Shown: positions 39,449 to 52,408, numbered from the stretch's first letter. The stretch: DNA of 64,000 nucleotides from Lanius collurio (GCA_020086605.1 JACBWW010000040.1:1349153-1413152), one strand, 5' to 3'. Numbers and translations: made by a program. Notes: a model not told the origin generated them from the sequence alone.

Positions 39449-39704
39449 CTGGAGGGAAAAAGGTGTTTTAAGGGTTTATTTTACTTCTCATTATTCTCCT
39501 CTGATTCTGTTAGTAATAAATTCACTCCACAATTTAGGCTGAGCCTGTTTTTCCCTTGAAGTGTTACTCCAGGTCCACATCTCACTCATGAAGCATTTGT
39601 TAATTTTTTTCCTTTTCCCTCCTCTACCCAGCTGAGGCAGGAGAGGGTGAGCAAGCAGCTCTAGTGGATGCCTGGTGTTGGGCCAGTGTCAAACCACGAC
39701 AACA

Positions 39705-40834
39705 GGTGAGAACCCTTTTAAAGCACCACCAGTAGACACTAGATCAGGGATTAGACAGCAATTATCTCAGACCTATTTTTGCTTTTCATGACTAATTAAT
39801 TAAAAGATGCTTCTTCAAATTACCTAGACTTACTCAGACTAGAATTTTGATGCTACATGACTAGGAAAGAATCAATCATTCTGTTGCTTCATCCCAAACA
39901 GTTTAGGGTTTTTATTAGAAGTAAGCTGAATTAACCTCTTCATTTTACTAGCAGTAATCCAAGGCTAGCTGATACAGCACAGCTATGTAACCTTGACTCC
40001 AACTTCTGAGAAAATTACTAAGTTGTGAGAGTGAGCTATGAAAAACAAATAGAGAAAACCTAAGATAAGAAATATAAAACTGTAGGCAAAGGTAAGATTG
40101 TTCAGATAGGAGAGTTACAAGCTCGAGGACTTGAGAGGAAAAAAATCCCACCAACATGAAAATGTTTAAAGCCCTGTGGGGAAAAAAAAACACACACGCA
40201 AAAAAGACTTGGAAGTTGATGGTACATCACCAAGGATCTCTGTTCCAAAGAGGAACAGAGGTCCCTCCTTCCCCACCTGACTGCTGACTGCCTAGCCACT
40301 TTCTTTTATCCAGGCAAGGACAACAGGTTTATGAAGAGGTAATTCAGACTCTTCAACTCCTCATGGGAATGAGAGATCAGAGAAGAATGAAAAAAAAAAA
40401 AAAGAAAGGAGAAACATTGCTTGTCCTTCAGATATCCTTTAGTGACAAGCAAGGCACATTTTTGTGCTTCACTGCCAATTACTTAATGTGATAAGGTCTT
40501 TCAGATGTTTCAGCTCCATTCAGTGTTTTTTGTTGTTTCTTATAGCTCACACCACAGAAAAAAGTTGGTTTATAAACTATGTCTAGTGTAGACACAGAGC
40601 AAAATCTACCCTCCTTTATTTCTCATTCTGCAGAAGGTATTTCATAGGATTTAGAGTTGATGTGCACCCCATAAAGCCAGCTAAATTTATTCTTGAACAC
40701 AGGGACACCACTATGGTTAGTGAGAATGAGGAGGACATAGAAATAGTGAGCAGCATGAGATTCACTCCAGAGGAAAACAAGTCAGCTTGTCAGCAAGTTC
40801 CAGCACAAAAAGGGCATTGATCTGCTTTAGTGAG
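39705..40834. other. Non-coding spacer
   Basis: This is unique AT-rich DNA between the large LTR and the CR1 tail. It contains TAATTAATTAAAA at about 39792 and an A-run near 40389-40402. No gene is seen. Confidence 0.5.
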
Positions 40835-41268
40835 TCCAGAGGAGGCCACCCAGTTGATCAGAGGGATGGAGCACCTCTGCTATGAGGAAAGGCTGAGAGA
40901 ATTGGGGTTGCTTGAGAAGAGAAGGCTCAGGGGTGACCTATCTGTGGCCTCCCAGTACCTGGAGGGGCCTACAAGAAAGATGGAGAGGGATGGTTTATAA
41001 GGGCCCAGAGAAGCAGGACAAAGGGGTGATGGCTTTAAACAAGCAGAGGGCAGGTTTGATTGGATATTAGGAAAAAATTCTTCCCTATGAGGGTGATGAG
41101 GCACTAGCACTGGGTGCTCAGAGATGGGGCTGTCCCATCCCTGGAAGTGTTCAAGGCCAGGCAGGATGGAAGCTCTGAGCCACCTAGTCTATTGTCACTG
41201 CCCAAGGCAGAGGGGTTGGAATTAGACAATCTTTAAGGTCCTTTGCAACCCAAACCATTCTATAGTGG
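40835..41268 (+). mobile_element. CR1 LINE 3' end, 5'-truncated
   Basis: This is a forward-strand CR1 tail. The sequence runs through GAGGAAAGGCTGAGAGAATT, GAGAAGAGAAGGCTCAGGGG, the GTTCAAGGCCAGGCAGGATG block (41150-41169) and TTAAGGTCCTTTGCAACCC, and ends CCATTCTATAGTGG. This is the conserved end of the last CR1 coding region plus 3' UTR as found in many birds. About 430 bp remain. The start is approximate (near the GAGTCCAGAGGAGGCCAC string). Substitutions, including loss of part of the terminal ATTCTATG repeat, show that it is inactive. Confidence 0.95.
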
Positions 41269-42303
41269 TTCATCTCTTTTTTTTACTCCCAAGACAGCCA
41301 AGGAGAAGCGCACTCCCCACAAACCAGCCCTGCCAGTGTAAGCAATGGGTGCTGACTAATCTGTAGATCTTGGGGTTTCCTACTGCTCAAACACACTGCA
41401 AATATGCACACAGAAGGGTAACTAGAACTTCAGAAAACACTTTTTTTTTAATGGAGAAATAATTTATTTTCAATTTTTTTTTTTCCTTTGGAGTTATGTT
41501 CTTTAGCTGATAAAACACAGGCTACATTTGTTTGTAAAAACAGGCAGGATGGGAAAAGCTAAGCCTAAACCAAATATTTATTCTGAATGACAGAATTTAA
41601 TCAGTTAATTCACACAGAGACATCAATGTGAGCTCAAGAGCAAGCTAAAAATACTGTCAGAAAGTCATGGGTAAATCAAATAGGAGAGAAAAGTGAAGTA
41701 ATTGTAAGGTGATTTACAAGTCTATTGCCTGGAAAAAATATTCCAGAGTACTTTAGAGTACAGGAAAGTACTTTAGACACAAAGAGTGGCTACAGTAACA
41801 CAGAAACACTGTGAAAGCATCTACATCTCTTACTATGGAGTTCAATGTAGAGGAGCCAAATTTCTCCTTCCTCTTTTCTCTTACTACTGACAATGTTGAG
41901 GCTGCCTTGAGGGCATTTTCATATTTCAGTGTTATGAGACCCCCAGGAAAGAGACTCAAGTCACTCCATTGAAACTGAGGGCACAGCTGGTCCATCCCAG
42001 AGAAGGCAGACCTCGTACCTACCATGGAATCACAGCTGTTTAACAGCACACAGGACACCCCTCTGGGACAAAAGCTCCCACTGAAAGCAGAGTTCATGAA
42101 TGTGATGCCTTCTGACATCAATGGAAACCATTCCCTTTGACTTTACCACCCCCTCCTCCACACACCCCCACCAGTATCCACAGCTGAATTATCCAGATCC
42201 TGAAGGTTATGTCAGCCTTTACCTATCTTATACAAGAGAAAGGAAATGTGCATTATAAGACTAATTGCAAGCTAGGAGTTGATATGTTATTTTGTGGTGG
42301 TAT
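41269..42303. other. Non-coding spacer
   Basis: This is unique DNA with poly-T at 41441-41449 and 41477-41486. A minus-strand frame of 122 codons (41753-42121) shows no recognisable protein. Confidence 0.5.
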
Positions 42304-42755
42304 TGATACCTTTTCTGGTCTTAAAATCAAGAGTCGAACACGGTTAGAAGGGAAAAAGGGATTTTACCTTGGTATTTATTTTAAGGATCCTTAGGTGCAC
42401 CATGCCCAGGTGGAATGCACCCCAATGCATGCACACAATAGACTGGGTATATCATTATAGGTCTTACTAATTAGCATATCTATCAAAGATTCCCCAATAA
42501 GAGGCTTGAGCAAGCCCCCCTCCCCAAGGAACCTCCCCCTGGATGGTTCTATCTCAGTTTACAGAAGCTGTTCTGGAGAGGACCTTGGGGTCTGGGGCTT
42601 TCTGATCCCTAACTACAAGGCTCCCAAGATGTTTACTCTCCTAGCTCAACAAAGAAGTCCAGGAATATAGGCTAAAAAAACACTAAGAATACAAAATCTA
42701 TGAAAAGATATATAAAAGAGGTATAAAAGAAAAAGCAAAAAACATCATGGCATCA
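42304..42755 (-). mobile_element. Solo LTR, family A, copy 2
   Basis: This is the second copy of the LTR at 41-472, in the same orientation. It begins TGATACC and ends GGCATCA. Its flanks carry a clean 4-bp target-site duplication, GTAT at 42300-42303 and 42756-42759, which fixes the ends. The conserved interior includes AGGGAAAAAGGGATTTTACC and CCAAGGAACCTCCCCCTGGA. The sense strand is inferred to be minus from the AATAAA position. A 61-codon frame here and an 82-codon frame in copy 3 share the same 28-residue end only because the DNA is repeated. A 4-bp duplication would fit a gammaretrovirus-like (ERV1) element. Confidence 0.85.
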
Positions 42756-44303
42756 GTATCACTAAACTTGTGCTGTATGAAACCTGAGTCCTCTCTCAAG
42801 GCAGAATGGTAAATACTTTAAAAGTTACTGAGTTTTCAAAGCTCCAATGTGAATGACAGAGTTATTTAGGGATGTAAGGGAAAAACAGACTAAAGAGGAA
42901 ACTGCTATAGTACATTTTGCAATAACAGGGGTGAAAACCTTCACAAAACCAAGTTGTTAGACTAAGTTTCCTTGATTAACTTAGGGGAACTAAAAAGGAA
43001 GGATACCTCATCCTTGAAGGTCTTAAAGACAATGAATAGGCTGGAAACAGCCTTTTGCAAAAGGGATTAAACTTCTTTTCAATAACAGAAATGTATCTGT
43101 TCTGAATCAACAAACTGCCTTCTGTCAGCAACTAAGTCTCTCTACCCTTTGCTATGGACAGGGAATCTTCTGAGTACCTTCCATCCCAGTCTATATATTT
43201 ACAGTAAAGTAACAATAGAACACAAAATAATGGTCTTTGATACTGCATTTTCCCTTGGTATCAGGAAGATAATTCAGTTTTGTGGTTTCCAGTCAGAGAG
43301 ATGTGGGCAATGACCAGAGGACAGAAGTGCAATGGGTAAATCAATTTTTCTCCTTTGCTTTTCAGAAATACTTTACTTCTCCCCAATCCCTGGCATTTAT
43401 AGTTGCCTTGAAGTTGAAAAGCAGGTTTCTGCTGAACCCCAGCCTAAGGAAACTCCTCAGTGTACATGAAAAGTGAGTGCTGCTCCAGGGAAATGGCTAG
43501 AGATTTTAGCACTTTGTCCAGAGATCTGAAGAGAGGAAACATCAAATAGATATGAAACATTCAGATACAGCAAAGAGTAAGACACCCTTATACCCAGGCT
43601 GTGAGTAGCTCCTTTTTAATGCACTCTTGTCTACAAAATCACTTCCTGTAAATCTATTCATGCCTGTGACGAGACCCTGCATTGTTCCTATAAACCACTA
43701 AACCCTCCAAATTACTTAGATGACTCTAAGTCAGAAAATTTTACTTTTGTGATGCTCAGTGGCTGGTATAAATAAGAATTACAGTTTCAATCAAAGGGAA
43801 AGTCTAGACCAAAACACATTATTCATCAAAACTATAGCTGGGATACCTAAGGAGTATGACAGGAAAATATGCACATGCCTGATGATACACAACAGAAGAC
43901 CACAATTATCTGCTGAAACAAGATGTTCTTTTGGAAAAAGAATGACTGGTACATATTCACACATCTATTTGAGTTTGCAGCTCGGCACACCAAAAGGCAA
44001 AGTAGAGCAAAGGTCTGGATGGGTTTTTTCCTCCCCCGGTTCTGAGGTATTCTTCAGAGTAGAAAAAAAGAGACTATTTTCTTTAAAAACTAGTATTAAA
44101 ATAGATTTGCACCATAAAGATAATTTCTTCACACTGCTGTTTCAGCTAAAATATTATCTGGTCTCAGCAGAAGTGTTAATATTTGAATTATCCAGTTTTT
44201 TCCTTTTGAACTGCAAGGAAGTTACATGATACCAAACAACTGTTGCAGAGGCTAGAAGAAAGCAGTCCAGATAAACAGGAAGAGAGTAGAAAGCCTGATA
44301 AAG
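42756..44303. other. Non-coding spacer
   Basis: This contains the upstream part of the 156-codon plus-strand frame 43759-44229. That frame has no recognisable domain and an unremarkable composition, so I do not call it a gene. Confidence 0.5.
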
Positions 44304-44360
44304 GGAAGGACAAGTCTTTTTAGTTATTTTTAAAGAAATCACACAGTTAATATTTACAGA
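44304..44360 (+). repeat. 57-bp direct repeat, copy 1
   Basis: This matches 45086-45142 with three single-base differences (54 of 57 identical by eye). It starts GGAAGGACAAGTC and includes AAAGAAATCACACAGTTAAT. Confidence 0.93.
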
Positions 44361-44522
44361 GCATGTAGCATCTGGAGGGATGTGCAGGTGTCTTGGTATA
44401 TTGTAGAGATACCAGAAATATCCAGGCCAACATTTTGAAGTCAACACTGGTGTTTTAATCAAAAGTCTGTTCTGTCTTTGCACATACATTTCCTGAGGGC
44501 ATTTCCTACCTCTACCAGAACA

Positions 44523-44549
44523 TGGTGCAAGCAGCTTGTGCTTGCACCA
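44523..44549. repeat. Perfect 11-bp hairpin
   Basis: TGGTGCAAGCA, a five-base loop GCTTG, then TGCTTGCACCA. The two arms are exactly complementary. There is no T-run after it and no gene beside it, so no function is assigned. Confidence 0.9.
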
Positions 44550-45085
44550 GGGAGATGAGTGGGGAAAATGATGGTTTAAAGCAAATGGTAAGGTGGGCTG
44601 GCTCCATGACAAATAAATTGTATGTTACCTGCTAAAGGCAAGGATGAAGAAGAAATAGAGAAGGTGCTCAGGGCTGTTGGCTCAAAAAGTTATGGCCAGT
44701 TGTTATCAGCCAAAGTTTATTTATTTATTTATTTAACACTAATTGTTCTGCAATTCTGTGCCCAGTGAATAAAATCCTTAAATCCCCAGTGCTTTAAGTA
44801 TAGCACCTTTCACAATAATGAAAATTCCTAGTTTTAGCCAGAGAGCACATTAACAGTTTCTTCTCCCCTTGAATGCTGGTCTCCACTGAGGTTAACAGGC
44901 CCTGCAATGCTCAGCGGAACCACCACTCCTTTTCTTCCAGCAGTAAACTAGATTCCATTCATTTTCTATAGACATTTTATGCAGCACCACCACATACAAA
45001 GATTATTGCTTATATCACAGTTCATTTGGATTTAGTGGAAAAGAGAAAGTCCAGTGACTTGGGCTAGAGTTTTTCTGTGAGAAAT

Positions 45086-45142
45086 GGAAGGATAAGTCTT
45101 TTTAATTATTTTTAAAGAAATCACACAGTTAATATTTGCAGA
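45086..45142 (+). repeat. 57-bp direct repeat, copy 2
   Basis: This is the partner of 44304-44360, 782 bp downstream in the same orientation. Confidence 0.93.
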
Positions 45143-45734
45143 TTGAGGCAAGTAGAGGTCCTAATTTTTCTTGATTTTTCTTTAAGATAACAACAGGCAT
45201 ACATCAGCTAGGTCTGTAATTCTTCAAGGCTTCTTACATGCAATAGAGAGCAGGCTAAACTGTCTAAAGGTAGTGGTCCCCTTCCCCAATTCTGGAAATT
45301 GGCTGATATCTTTAAAGTTAAATGAGCAGCTGATGCTTCAGCTCCCAGAGTATAGCAGTACTTTTCTACCCTTCAGAATATTACTTTAGAGACCACAACA
45401 CATCCAGAACCCATGGTCTTACAGGAATGTTGGTAATTTTGAAACAAGCCTTATTAAAACCACTGAGTATCATTAGGACCTACATGAAAGTCCGTGTTTA
45501 GTTGCAGCTATGCTAGTTTGGAAATCTTTTTGAGTAGGACCACCCTGAAAATATGTAGCTCCTTCTGACTGAAAGCTGTTGGACAAATGCACCATTTTTA
45601 CCCCTGCAGTGACTTAAACCTCTGCAGAGATAGAATTCTCATTTAAAGATTCTTTGCAACCAGTCTCTTAAGGTGTCTTGGCAGCTTCAACTTCAAATAT
45701 CCCAGTTGTGGGTTTGTTTATGTGTTGATGTCTA

Positions 45735-45830
45735 TAGCTCAACTGGATAGAGTGCAGAGGAGAGTCAGGAAAACAATAAGAGACCTAGAAATTATGAGCT
45801 ACAGAACTGAATTTGATGATCCTTAAGGAA
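45735..45830 (+). mobile_element. Short CR1-like fragment
   Basis: AGCTCAACTGGATAGAGTGC followed by GAGGAGAGTCAGGAAAACAA resembles the CR1 region just upstream of GAGGAAAGGCTGAG. The following TTTGATGATCCTTAAGG could be a terminal CR1 piece joined by an internal deletion. It is short and diverged, so this is tentative. Confidence 0.45.
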
Positions 45831-46313
45831 AAAAAAAAGGTAGTACTTCCAAAAACATTCATAGGACAGGAGTCCAGACTGGTGGATCAGAGAAGGAAGA
45901 GATTTGAATTATAACAGAGACGATTCCTGTCCAAAGTCCAAGAGCACATTCCTCCTATCAATTCATTCAGAAACACATTCTTCTTCTTCCTCATTCTTCC
46001 ACTATTCAACCTCTATAAAAGTACACAGATCCTTCATTATTTTAGCTTTTGTAGTTTACTGAAAGTATACTTATTGTGGCATGGGTGTAATTTCAGAGAG
46101 ATAGTTACAAACTCAAATCTTCATGTCCGGTAAGAATACTGAGAAATCAAATTTTCATAGAGAGGAAGAAGCAATTTCAAACCACATTTAGAGGAGTGAG
46201 CTGTAATGGGAGGCCTTTACCAAGGTAGTTGGGCAAGTCTCATAATTTTTCTTAATTCAAGAAAAGATTAAACAAGACTGAAAAAGTAAAATCACCCCTA
46301 AAGTCTTTTTCAA

Positions 46314-46411
46314 GTATTTGAAGGGTATTGACAGTGTTTCCTGCATAGACATTTCTCTGTGGGTATTTGAAGGGTATTGACAGTGTTTCCTGCATAGACA
46401 TTTCTCTGTGG
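46314..46411 (+). repeat. Exact 49-bp tandem duplication
   Basis: Two abutting identical 49-base units (46314-46362 and 46363-46411), each starting GTATTTGAAGGGTATTGACA. They have no differences, so the duplication looks recent or could be an assembly artefact. Confidence 0.95.
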
Positions 46412-49400
46412 GACCCTAAGATGCTGTTTGCAATTCAGATTTTTTCCTACCCATCTGCTTTCTTGCACCACACTCATCCAGTGCTTAGCTGGACCAACAC
46501 ATGCACAGAACACACATCTGTGTGACCACGTGCAACCCCAGACTGAAAGCTGCAGTGAGTGCAGAAGCAGCTGCCTGAGACTTTTTCAACCCCTCCACAC
46601 TGAGTACCTGCCAAAGGAAGAAGAGAGATCACAAGCACTTACATTGGTTGTATATTCAGCTGTGAAGTACTGGCAAGCAGCTGGTCATCCCAGATCTGTT
46701 CTTTGAAAATGGTGAGTGAGAAGTGAATTTCTTTGTCACCCCCACTCAAGGATGGATCTCTTTTGGCTGACAATCATTCAGTGTATTATGTAACTAAACA
46801 CCATTCTCTGTGATTGGCAGCAACATTTTGTAGTTTATCTCAGGAGACAAAGCAAGGGGTTTCAACCCATCTCTTTTGTCTTTTATCACAGCCAACTGGA
46901 TCAGTGCTGCCTATACATGTGCCAAGAAAGCACTGGTGGAAGATAGCCTTGCCCTACTAGTCTTCATGCTGAGGAAAATTTCCCAGTCATAAGGATGAAA
47001 ACTGAACCAGGACAATTGGATCTTGAGCAAATAACTGAGGCCCAGAGGGTATCTGATCCCCACGAGAGAATACCAGGCTTAGAAAGTTTGATGTAGCCTT
47101 AGTAGCTTAGTATTTATTAACATAAATACTACTTCCCTTCAACACCAGCGTTTGCACAAACGCTTTGCCTTTGTTTAACCTGTTGCAAAATCAATATTCT
47201 TAGTCTGTGTGGGGCTATGTGCTCAGGTAATTTCACCCAAAATTATGGGAATCCCTTCCTTCTCTGTTTTAAACGTATTTGAATTTCTTTTTTTAACTGG
47301 AAAGTTAAGCTGGTATTCCCTTAAGGTTTCTAACCATATACTGATGAAGGAATAAAAGTTCATCTGTAAATTGTTAAAGATTTTTATTACTTTTGATACC
47401 AATCTCACACATTTGTGGCAGATTCCTGCCCACTCTCTAAGAAGTGAGCTAGACATAAGTCACATCTAGAAACTCATTACTGGATTTACAAACCTGAGAC
47501 AAATTCACTGCCTCTGCCCTTTCTAAGACGGTGATGAACAGATCTTGGAGCAGATCCAAAACACAGGTAAATCAGTAGAAAAATGTCTATTGACTTTCAG
47601 TGTAATTTTAGATCAGGCCAAAGGCAAATATGAGTGTGTCCAGTGATCTCCCTCATAACATTAATGAAGAAAGAAAACATGAGTATATCTTATTGTAAAG
47701 AGGCCCTTCTCTGACACCAGCTCCAAGTCATTGCTTAATGTGGTATACCCAGACTTTGCCAATCAGCAAATTCCAGCAGCCATTCAAATATAAAATTTAT
47801 CTGTTTGCTAAAATGTCAGAGCAGTGAGGAGTAGGATAAAGCAGGCACCAATAAGGTTTTTGCTTGATCTCCAGAGCTCCTTGATAGATTTTTTCAAAGC
47901 TGTGTTTCCAGTAACTGATTATAAAAAAGCTACAAGTTTATGGAGAGTCATTTGTATAAAGATGCAACAGAGGAAAAATCAGAATTAGGCAAGTTCTTTT
48001 TTTCCTGCTGGATAAAGAGGCTGGAGGGCAGCACTCAGCCATCCTGTGCCATCCCAAAGGCACAAAACTTCAAACCAGCTAGCTCCCATGTATGATGGTC
48101 ACCTAGTGAATTAAGAACTGTCTGGAGGCTTCATGCATAAACCTGAACTCTGCTGTTACAAAAAACAGTATTTCCATTCAGTATAAATAAAACCTACATC
48201 TGGATTTCTGCTGAATTCTTTGTTCACACTCCTGCACTAGGGTTGTTCCCTAGCAGTTTTCTCTTTCCCTAGGAGGTGCAAGAAAGTAGCTTAGCTAAGC
48301 CAAACAACACTTTGTTGTATAAAAAGACTGTCTGACTGTCTCTCTGGCCAAATACTTTGTCTTTGGTCTACTAGAACAGAGGGAATGAGGCATTCTTCAG
48401 ACAGCTCTTGAGAACAGGACTGCATCAATGGAGAGCTGATATCCTGACAAATCCTAGGCAGAGGGAATGGATGTTTTGCTCCCCATTCAATAATATTCCA
48501 TATAATACTTATTAAATAATATTTATTCATATATTCAATAAATTGTCAATTTGTCAATATGTGATGATAGATTCCAGACAGCTGCAAATGAGTGGGTGCA
48601 GATCAAACTGAAACTTGTGCAAGTGCAGAGCTGCTCTCCTGTAAGCAACACCCACCAAAAGGTATGGGAACATGCATTTGGGTTTGGCTTTTGTGTCAAT
48701 GGATAAAGCATGCATCTGCCACTGTGTGATATTTCCTCCCAACCCCCAGAGCCCTGCATCCCCCTTTATAAAACAATGAAAGGGCTTTTGCCAATTTTCT
48801 GGCCTCTTTGGGCATTAAACATCATAAATATGTTCTACAATTAGTCACAAACTAACTGCACCTATCCATTAGGTTCCAGTTTTAGTTACACCACCACAAA
48901 CAGTAATATAATTATTAACACTTCTGACTAAACAGATTTCTGGAGCCTTTATTTACATGAGTGCTGAAGCTCCCAAAATTCTCTATGCCTTCTCTCTGAC
49001 AGAGTACTGCATTTGGAAATCATGAGTGGGAGTTTAAAATAGGTTCAGCATACAGCTCACACTGTTCCCATCTCTGACATCCATATGTGGTTTGGACAAT
49101 CTGGAGCTTTCTTTGAAAGGCCTTGCTCTATTTTGCAAAATAAAGTTCTACCTTTGCTGTTCTTAGGCTCTGCAAGTCACAGAGCTTTAAGATGTCACCA
49201 ACACAATAAACAATGATGTTTATAAACAGTCTGATGGCTAAACAAACACACACAGGATCAAATATTTGCCACACAAGCAATCAAACAAATTGATAAACAT
49301 GAAGGAAATGATTATAGAACTATAAACGTTCTATTATTAACCAGAAATCTGCATATCTTCCTCCAATTAATGCCTAGAAAGGAGATGGGAGTCAGTTGAA

Positions 49401-49517
49401 ACTTAATTACTGGCATAACACTTTGTTGATTAGAAATGCAGTAACAGTCATTGCTTCTACTCCATTTATACAAGGCCCATAATAATAAGCCAAGGGATGT
49501 CAGTCACTGCTTTCCTG

Positions 49518-49549
49518 CCAGAAGTTTCTGCCGTGGCAGTAGCTTCTGG
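49518..49549. repeat. Hairpin with symmetric internal loop
   Basis: CCAGAAG pairs with CTTCTGG, and inner CTGCC pairs with GGCAG around a very tight centre. A 3/3 internal loop (TTT opposite TAG) separates the two stems. It is probably incidental. Confidence 0.6.
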
Positions 49550-52408
49550 TGTAAATGCACTCCTCCACCCATGTCACTCAGCTCAGTAATTGCCTTGCCA
49601 CTCACATAAAGAAAACAATTTCCGGCTTTGATGGGATTTTGTGGCGCTGTGAAACTGCTCCTGCAATCTCTGCAGCGAGGTGTTAGGTGGGTTACTTTGG
49701 TGGATCATAACATGAAACTAATCTTTAAGGAAGCAGGTGGAAAGTGAGAGAGGCTTATATGCTGGTAGGTGCTAGGAAAATGGTGCTTTCCACGTGATTA
49801 ACAAAAGGGAAGTGTTCAATGAGGTAGAACTGAGACAAGAAGAAGGCAGAAGCAAAGGGAAGAAGGGTGCATTGCCATTTTCATACCATCAAGGATGTCT
49901 CTTAGTTCAGCACATCTTGCAGAAGCTCTTATTAAAACCAGCTACATTTATTTCATATGGCATAGATAGCTAACCAGCAGTCTAATTTCAGCTTGCTTCA
50001 TATTTGGTCCTCCCCACAAACTGCACCTGTATCACCCTCATTTCATCATTCCCAGCCTGAAGCTGCAGATGCAAAGAGTTTTCCTCTCAGAATGTGCCAT
50101 GCAGCATTCTTCTCACTTCACAAGCTCATTCCTAGAATGAAGTCACCCAGGGTTTGACATTTCATTCTGCTTCTCCCCTGAGGTGAGCCCAGAACCCAGC
50201 TCCACCTTTCCCTGGGACACCTGAGGCTCTTCCCCAACTCTTCATGCACTCACATGACTCTGAATGACCCCAGCTTGACTTAGTAGAAGAATAAAGGAAA
50301 AGCTCTAGGATAGTAACCAACAACTAACTTTGTCTGCTTGGTATCACAGCCAGCTCTTGCAGCAGAGACAAGACTTTCTTCTCCCCCTGCCCCTTGCCTC
50401 CCAGGTGGCTTTATACTGAGGTTTTCATGATGATTTAAAACTTTTTCAGATATACAATTTGTGAGTAGCAAGTTGAGGACAGAGTAAATGGAAAGATTTA
50501 CAGAAAAGTGCATTTCAAGACTACTTTTGGATGGAAAGCCAAATCAAGAATAGGATAAGGATGCTTAAAATTAAAAGAAAAACATAACCATCCCACAGTA
50601 TCAGCCAGAGAACATCTCTAGTGTTATATTTCAAATTTTCCCTTGCAGGCATAAGGGACAGAATGAAACAGCCAAGCTGTCCATGAATAGACACAGCAGC
50701 TTTGCTTCTACATTTGCAGAAGAGCCAGAGTAAGTATTGTGTACAATTCATGCAAATTGTTATAATTTACACATTTTTACACAAGAAAAATAAAGCACAA
50801 CTTACTGAAGTCCCAGAGCCTGAGGATACCAGAAATAGCAGGCAGTAGCCAAGGGGCTGACCCACAGACATGCACATTCCAACAGGGGATTTGTTGTAAT
50901 ATCTGACAGGAAAAACATAATGAGAAAACCCATCTATTTCAGTTGCTCCCAATGAAGTTTTGGGTTTATTTCATATCTACTGCTTTAATATTTGATATTC
51001 CTATCCCCAGATCCTATGACAGGACTGGAATTAAGTGTCTGCAGTAAGCTTTCTATTTCTGAGCACTCTCCTGAGAGAGATGAATCACCAAGATGTTAAA
51101 CACACCAGGCTCCTCATCTCTTCATTGTCTATATCTTAACCACAGCACATACCTTTAGCAAGTAAAAGTATATTAAGTTAATGGAAAAAAAAGCCCTTTC
51201 ATTCTTAGCCAAATGGTTCTACTTCAATTGCAGTATATTTCATCATAGCAATATTAAATTTCTCCCCAAACCGCTCTTGCGGTTCAAGGAGGTAAAAAAG
51301 CCTATTTGCTTCAGGGGGGACATCAAATCTAAGCTTTTGATTGATTACAGCACTTTTTCATATAGGAAAACTTGGATATACACAAACCATGGATATAGGG
51401 AAACTAGAGCTCACTGGTTCTCCCTCTACCCCAAAAGGAAGCATGGTAAGTATTCTTACCTTCAGAAAAGGTGTGACAGCTCTTGATGTGCATCTTCAGA
51501 AGTATCCAAAACCTCCAAAGCTGTCAGGATTTACACTCCTGTAAACTATAAAATAGCAAAAAAAGGTAGCATTTAAGGATTAATTTTAGCTTCAAGCAAC
51601 ATAGAATAAAGTTCTTAACAGTATTATTCTTTCGTATTTTTATGTTTATAATATTTGGGGAAAAAAAAACCCCAAACAACAACCCAAACAAACAAAACCA
51701 AATTAAAAAAAAATCTCTCATTAGCAGGTAGCCCAACTTTGTATTGATCACTTCTTTTTCTTCACATATGGTGAAATGTTATTTTTAATGCTGACTACAC
51801 ACTTAATAAAGAGAGAGCTACACACAGGGTATATCCAAAATAACCCAGTGTTGGGCTTTCCTGTAAATGAGATTGCCAGCAGTACCCCAGAGTGGCTTTG
51901 TGCCCTATTTTTCATATTTCATACTTCATATTTCTTTAGCATAGCATTCCTGAAAACTAAAAAATAAACATAAAATCCATAAGCATCAAATACAATCTAG
52001 GCAAAATTAATTCACAAAATACAAGGAACTGCTGAAGCAGAATTTGAATCAAAAATTTAGGACAGTTTCTTACACATGCTCCTCTCTTCAGAGTTTTCCA
52101 TAAATCTCTTACACTCTATTCCCATTCTCTCCAGCTTTCTATTATTTTCCTCATATTTATTTTCCTTCCAATCAAAAGCCACTTTCCTGTTTTCTTATTT
52201 GAAAACTGAAAAGGAAATAAATTCTGTACAATCGCTATGCAGACCGATAAGAAACTACTGCATATTTTAAAGAGAAAGTTTCACACACAGTACATTGAAA
52301 AAAGGAATCAAAAGTACACACCACTTCTGGAAAAAGCAGAAGAGGCTTCCAAGCACATTTTTTAAGCTGTAGGATGTCCAGTACCTATTTGTTCTGATGA
52401 GCTTGTAT

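Larger units (their letters stand above)
37728..39704 (+). mobile_element. Large LTR-like element carrying a minisatellite
   Basis: The element reads on the plus strand in this order: an ATTGGTTTGGCACAG start, a TATA-like CATATTTAAGAAG at about 37904, a region shared (from memory) with a widespread songbird LTR, a 40-bp tandem array (38121-39040), degenerate longer sub-repeats with CATGGAAGA or GTGGGAGGGAC cores (39060-39340), an AATAAA signal at 39515-39520, and an end at about CACGACAACA (39704). The 7-bp string CAGGTGA occurs at both margins (37721-37727 and 39703-39709), a possible target-site duplication that overlaps the predicted 3' end. No retroviral internal genes flank it, so it would be a solo LTR. 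Its unusual length comes from the array. The exact ends and the family name need a library search. Confidence 0.65.

Noticed and set aside
42209..42394. Shared 28-residue C-terminus with the frame at 53916-54164 as a conserved peptide
   Set aside because: The identity reflects two copies of the same LTR; the frame is antisense to the inferred LTR transcript and has no coding support.
43759..44229. 156-codon open frame
   Set aside because: No recognisable motif or family; it runs to within 75 bases of a duplicated segment, and composition is as expected from non-coding DNA.
46428..46713. 92-codon frame ending near a GTGAGTG donor
   Set aside because: The frame starts just after the tandem duplication, encodes nothing recognisable and has no partner exon.
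51181..51455. Exon-like open stretch ending at a strong GTAAGTATT donor
   Set aside because: No polypyrimidine/AG acceptor of note upstream, no recognisable protein, and no second exon in phase.
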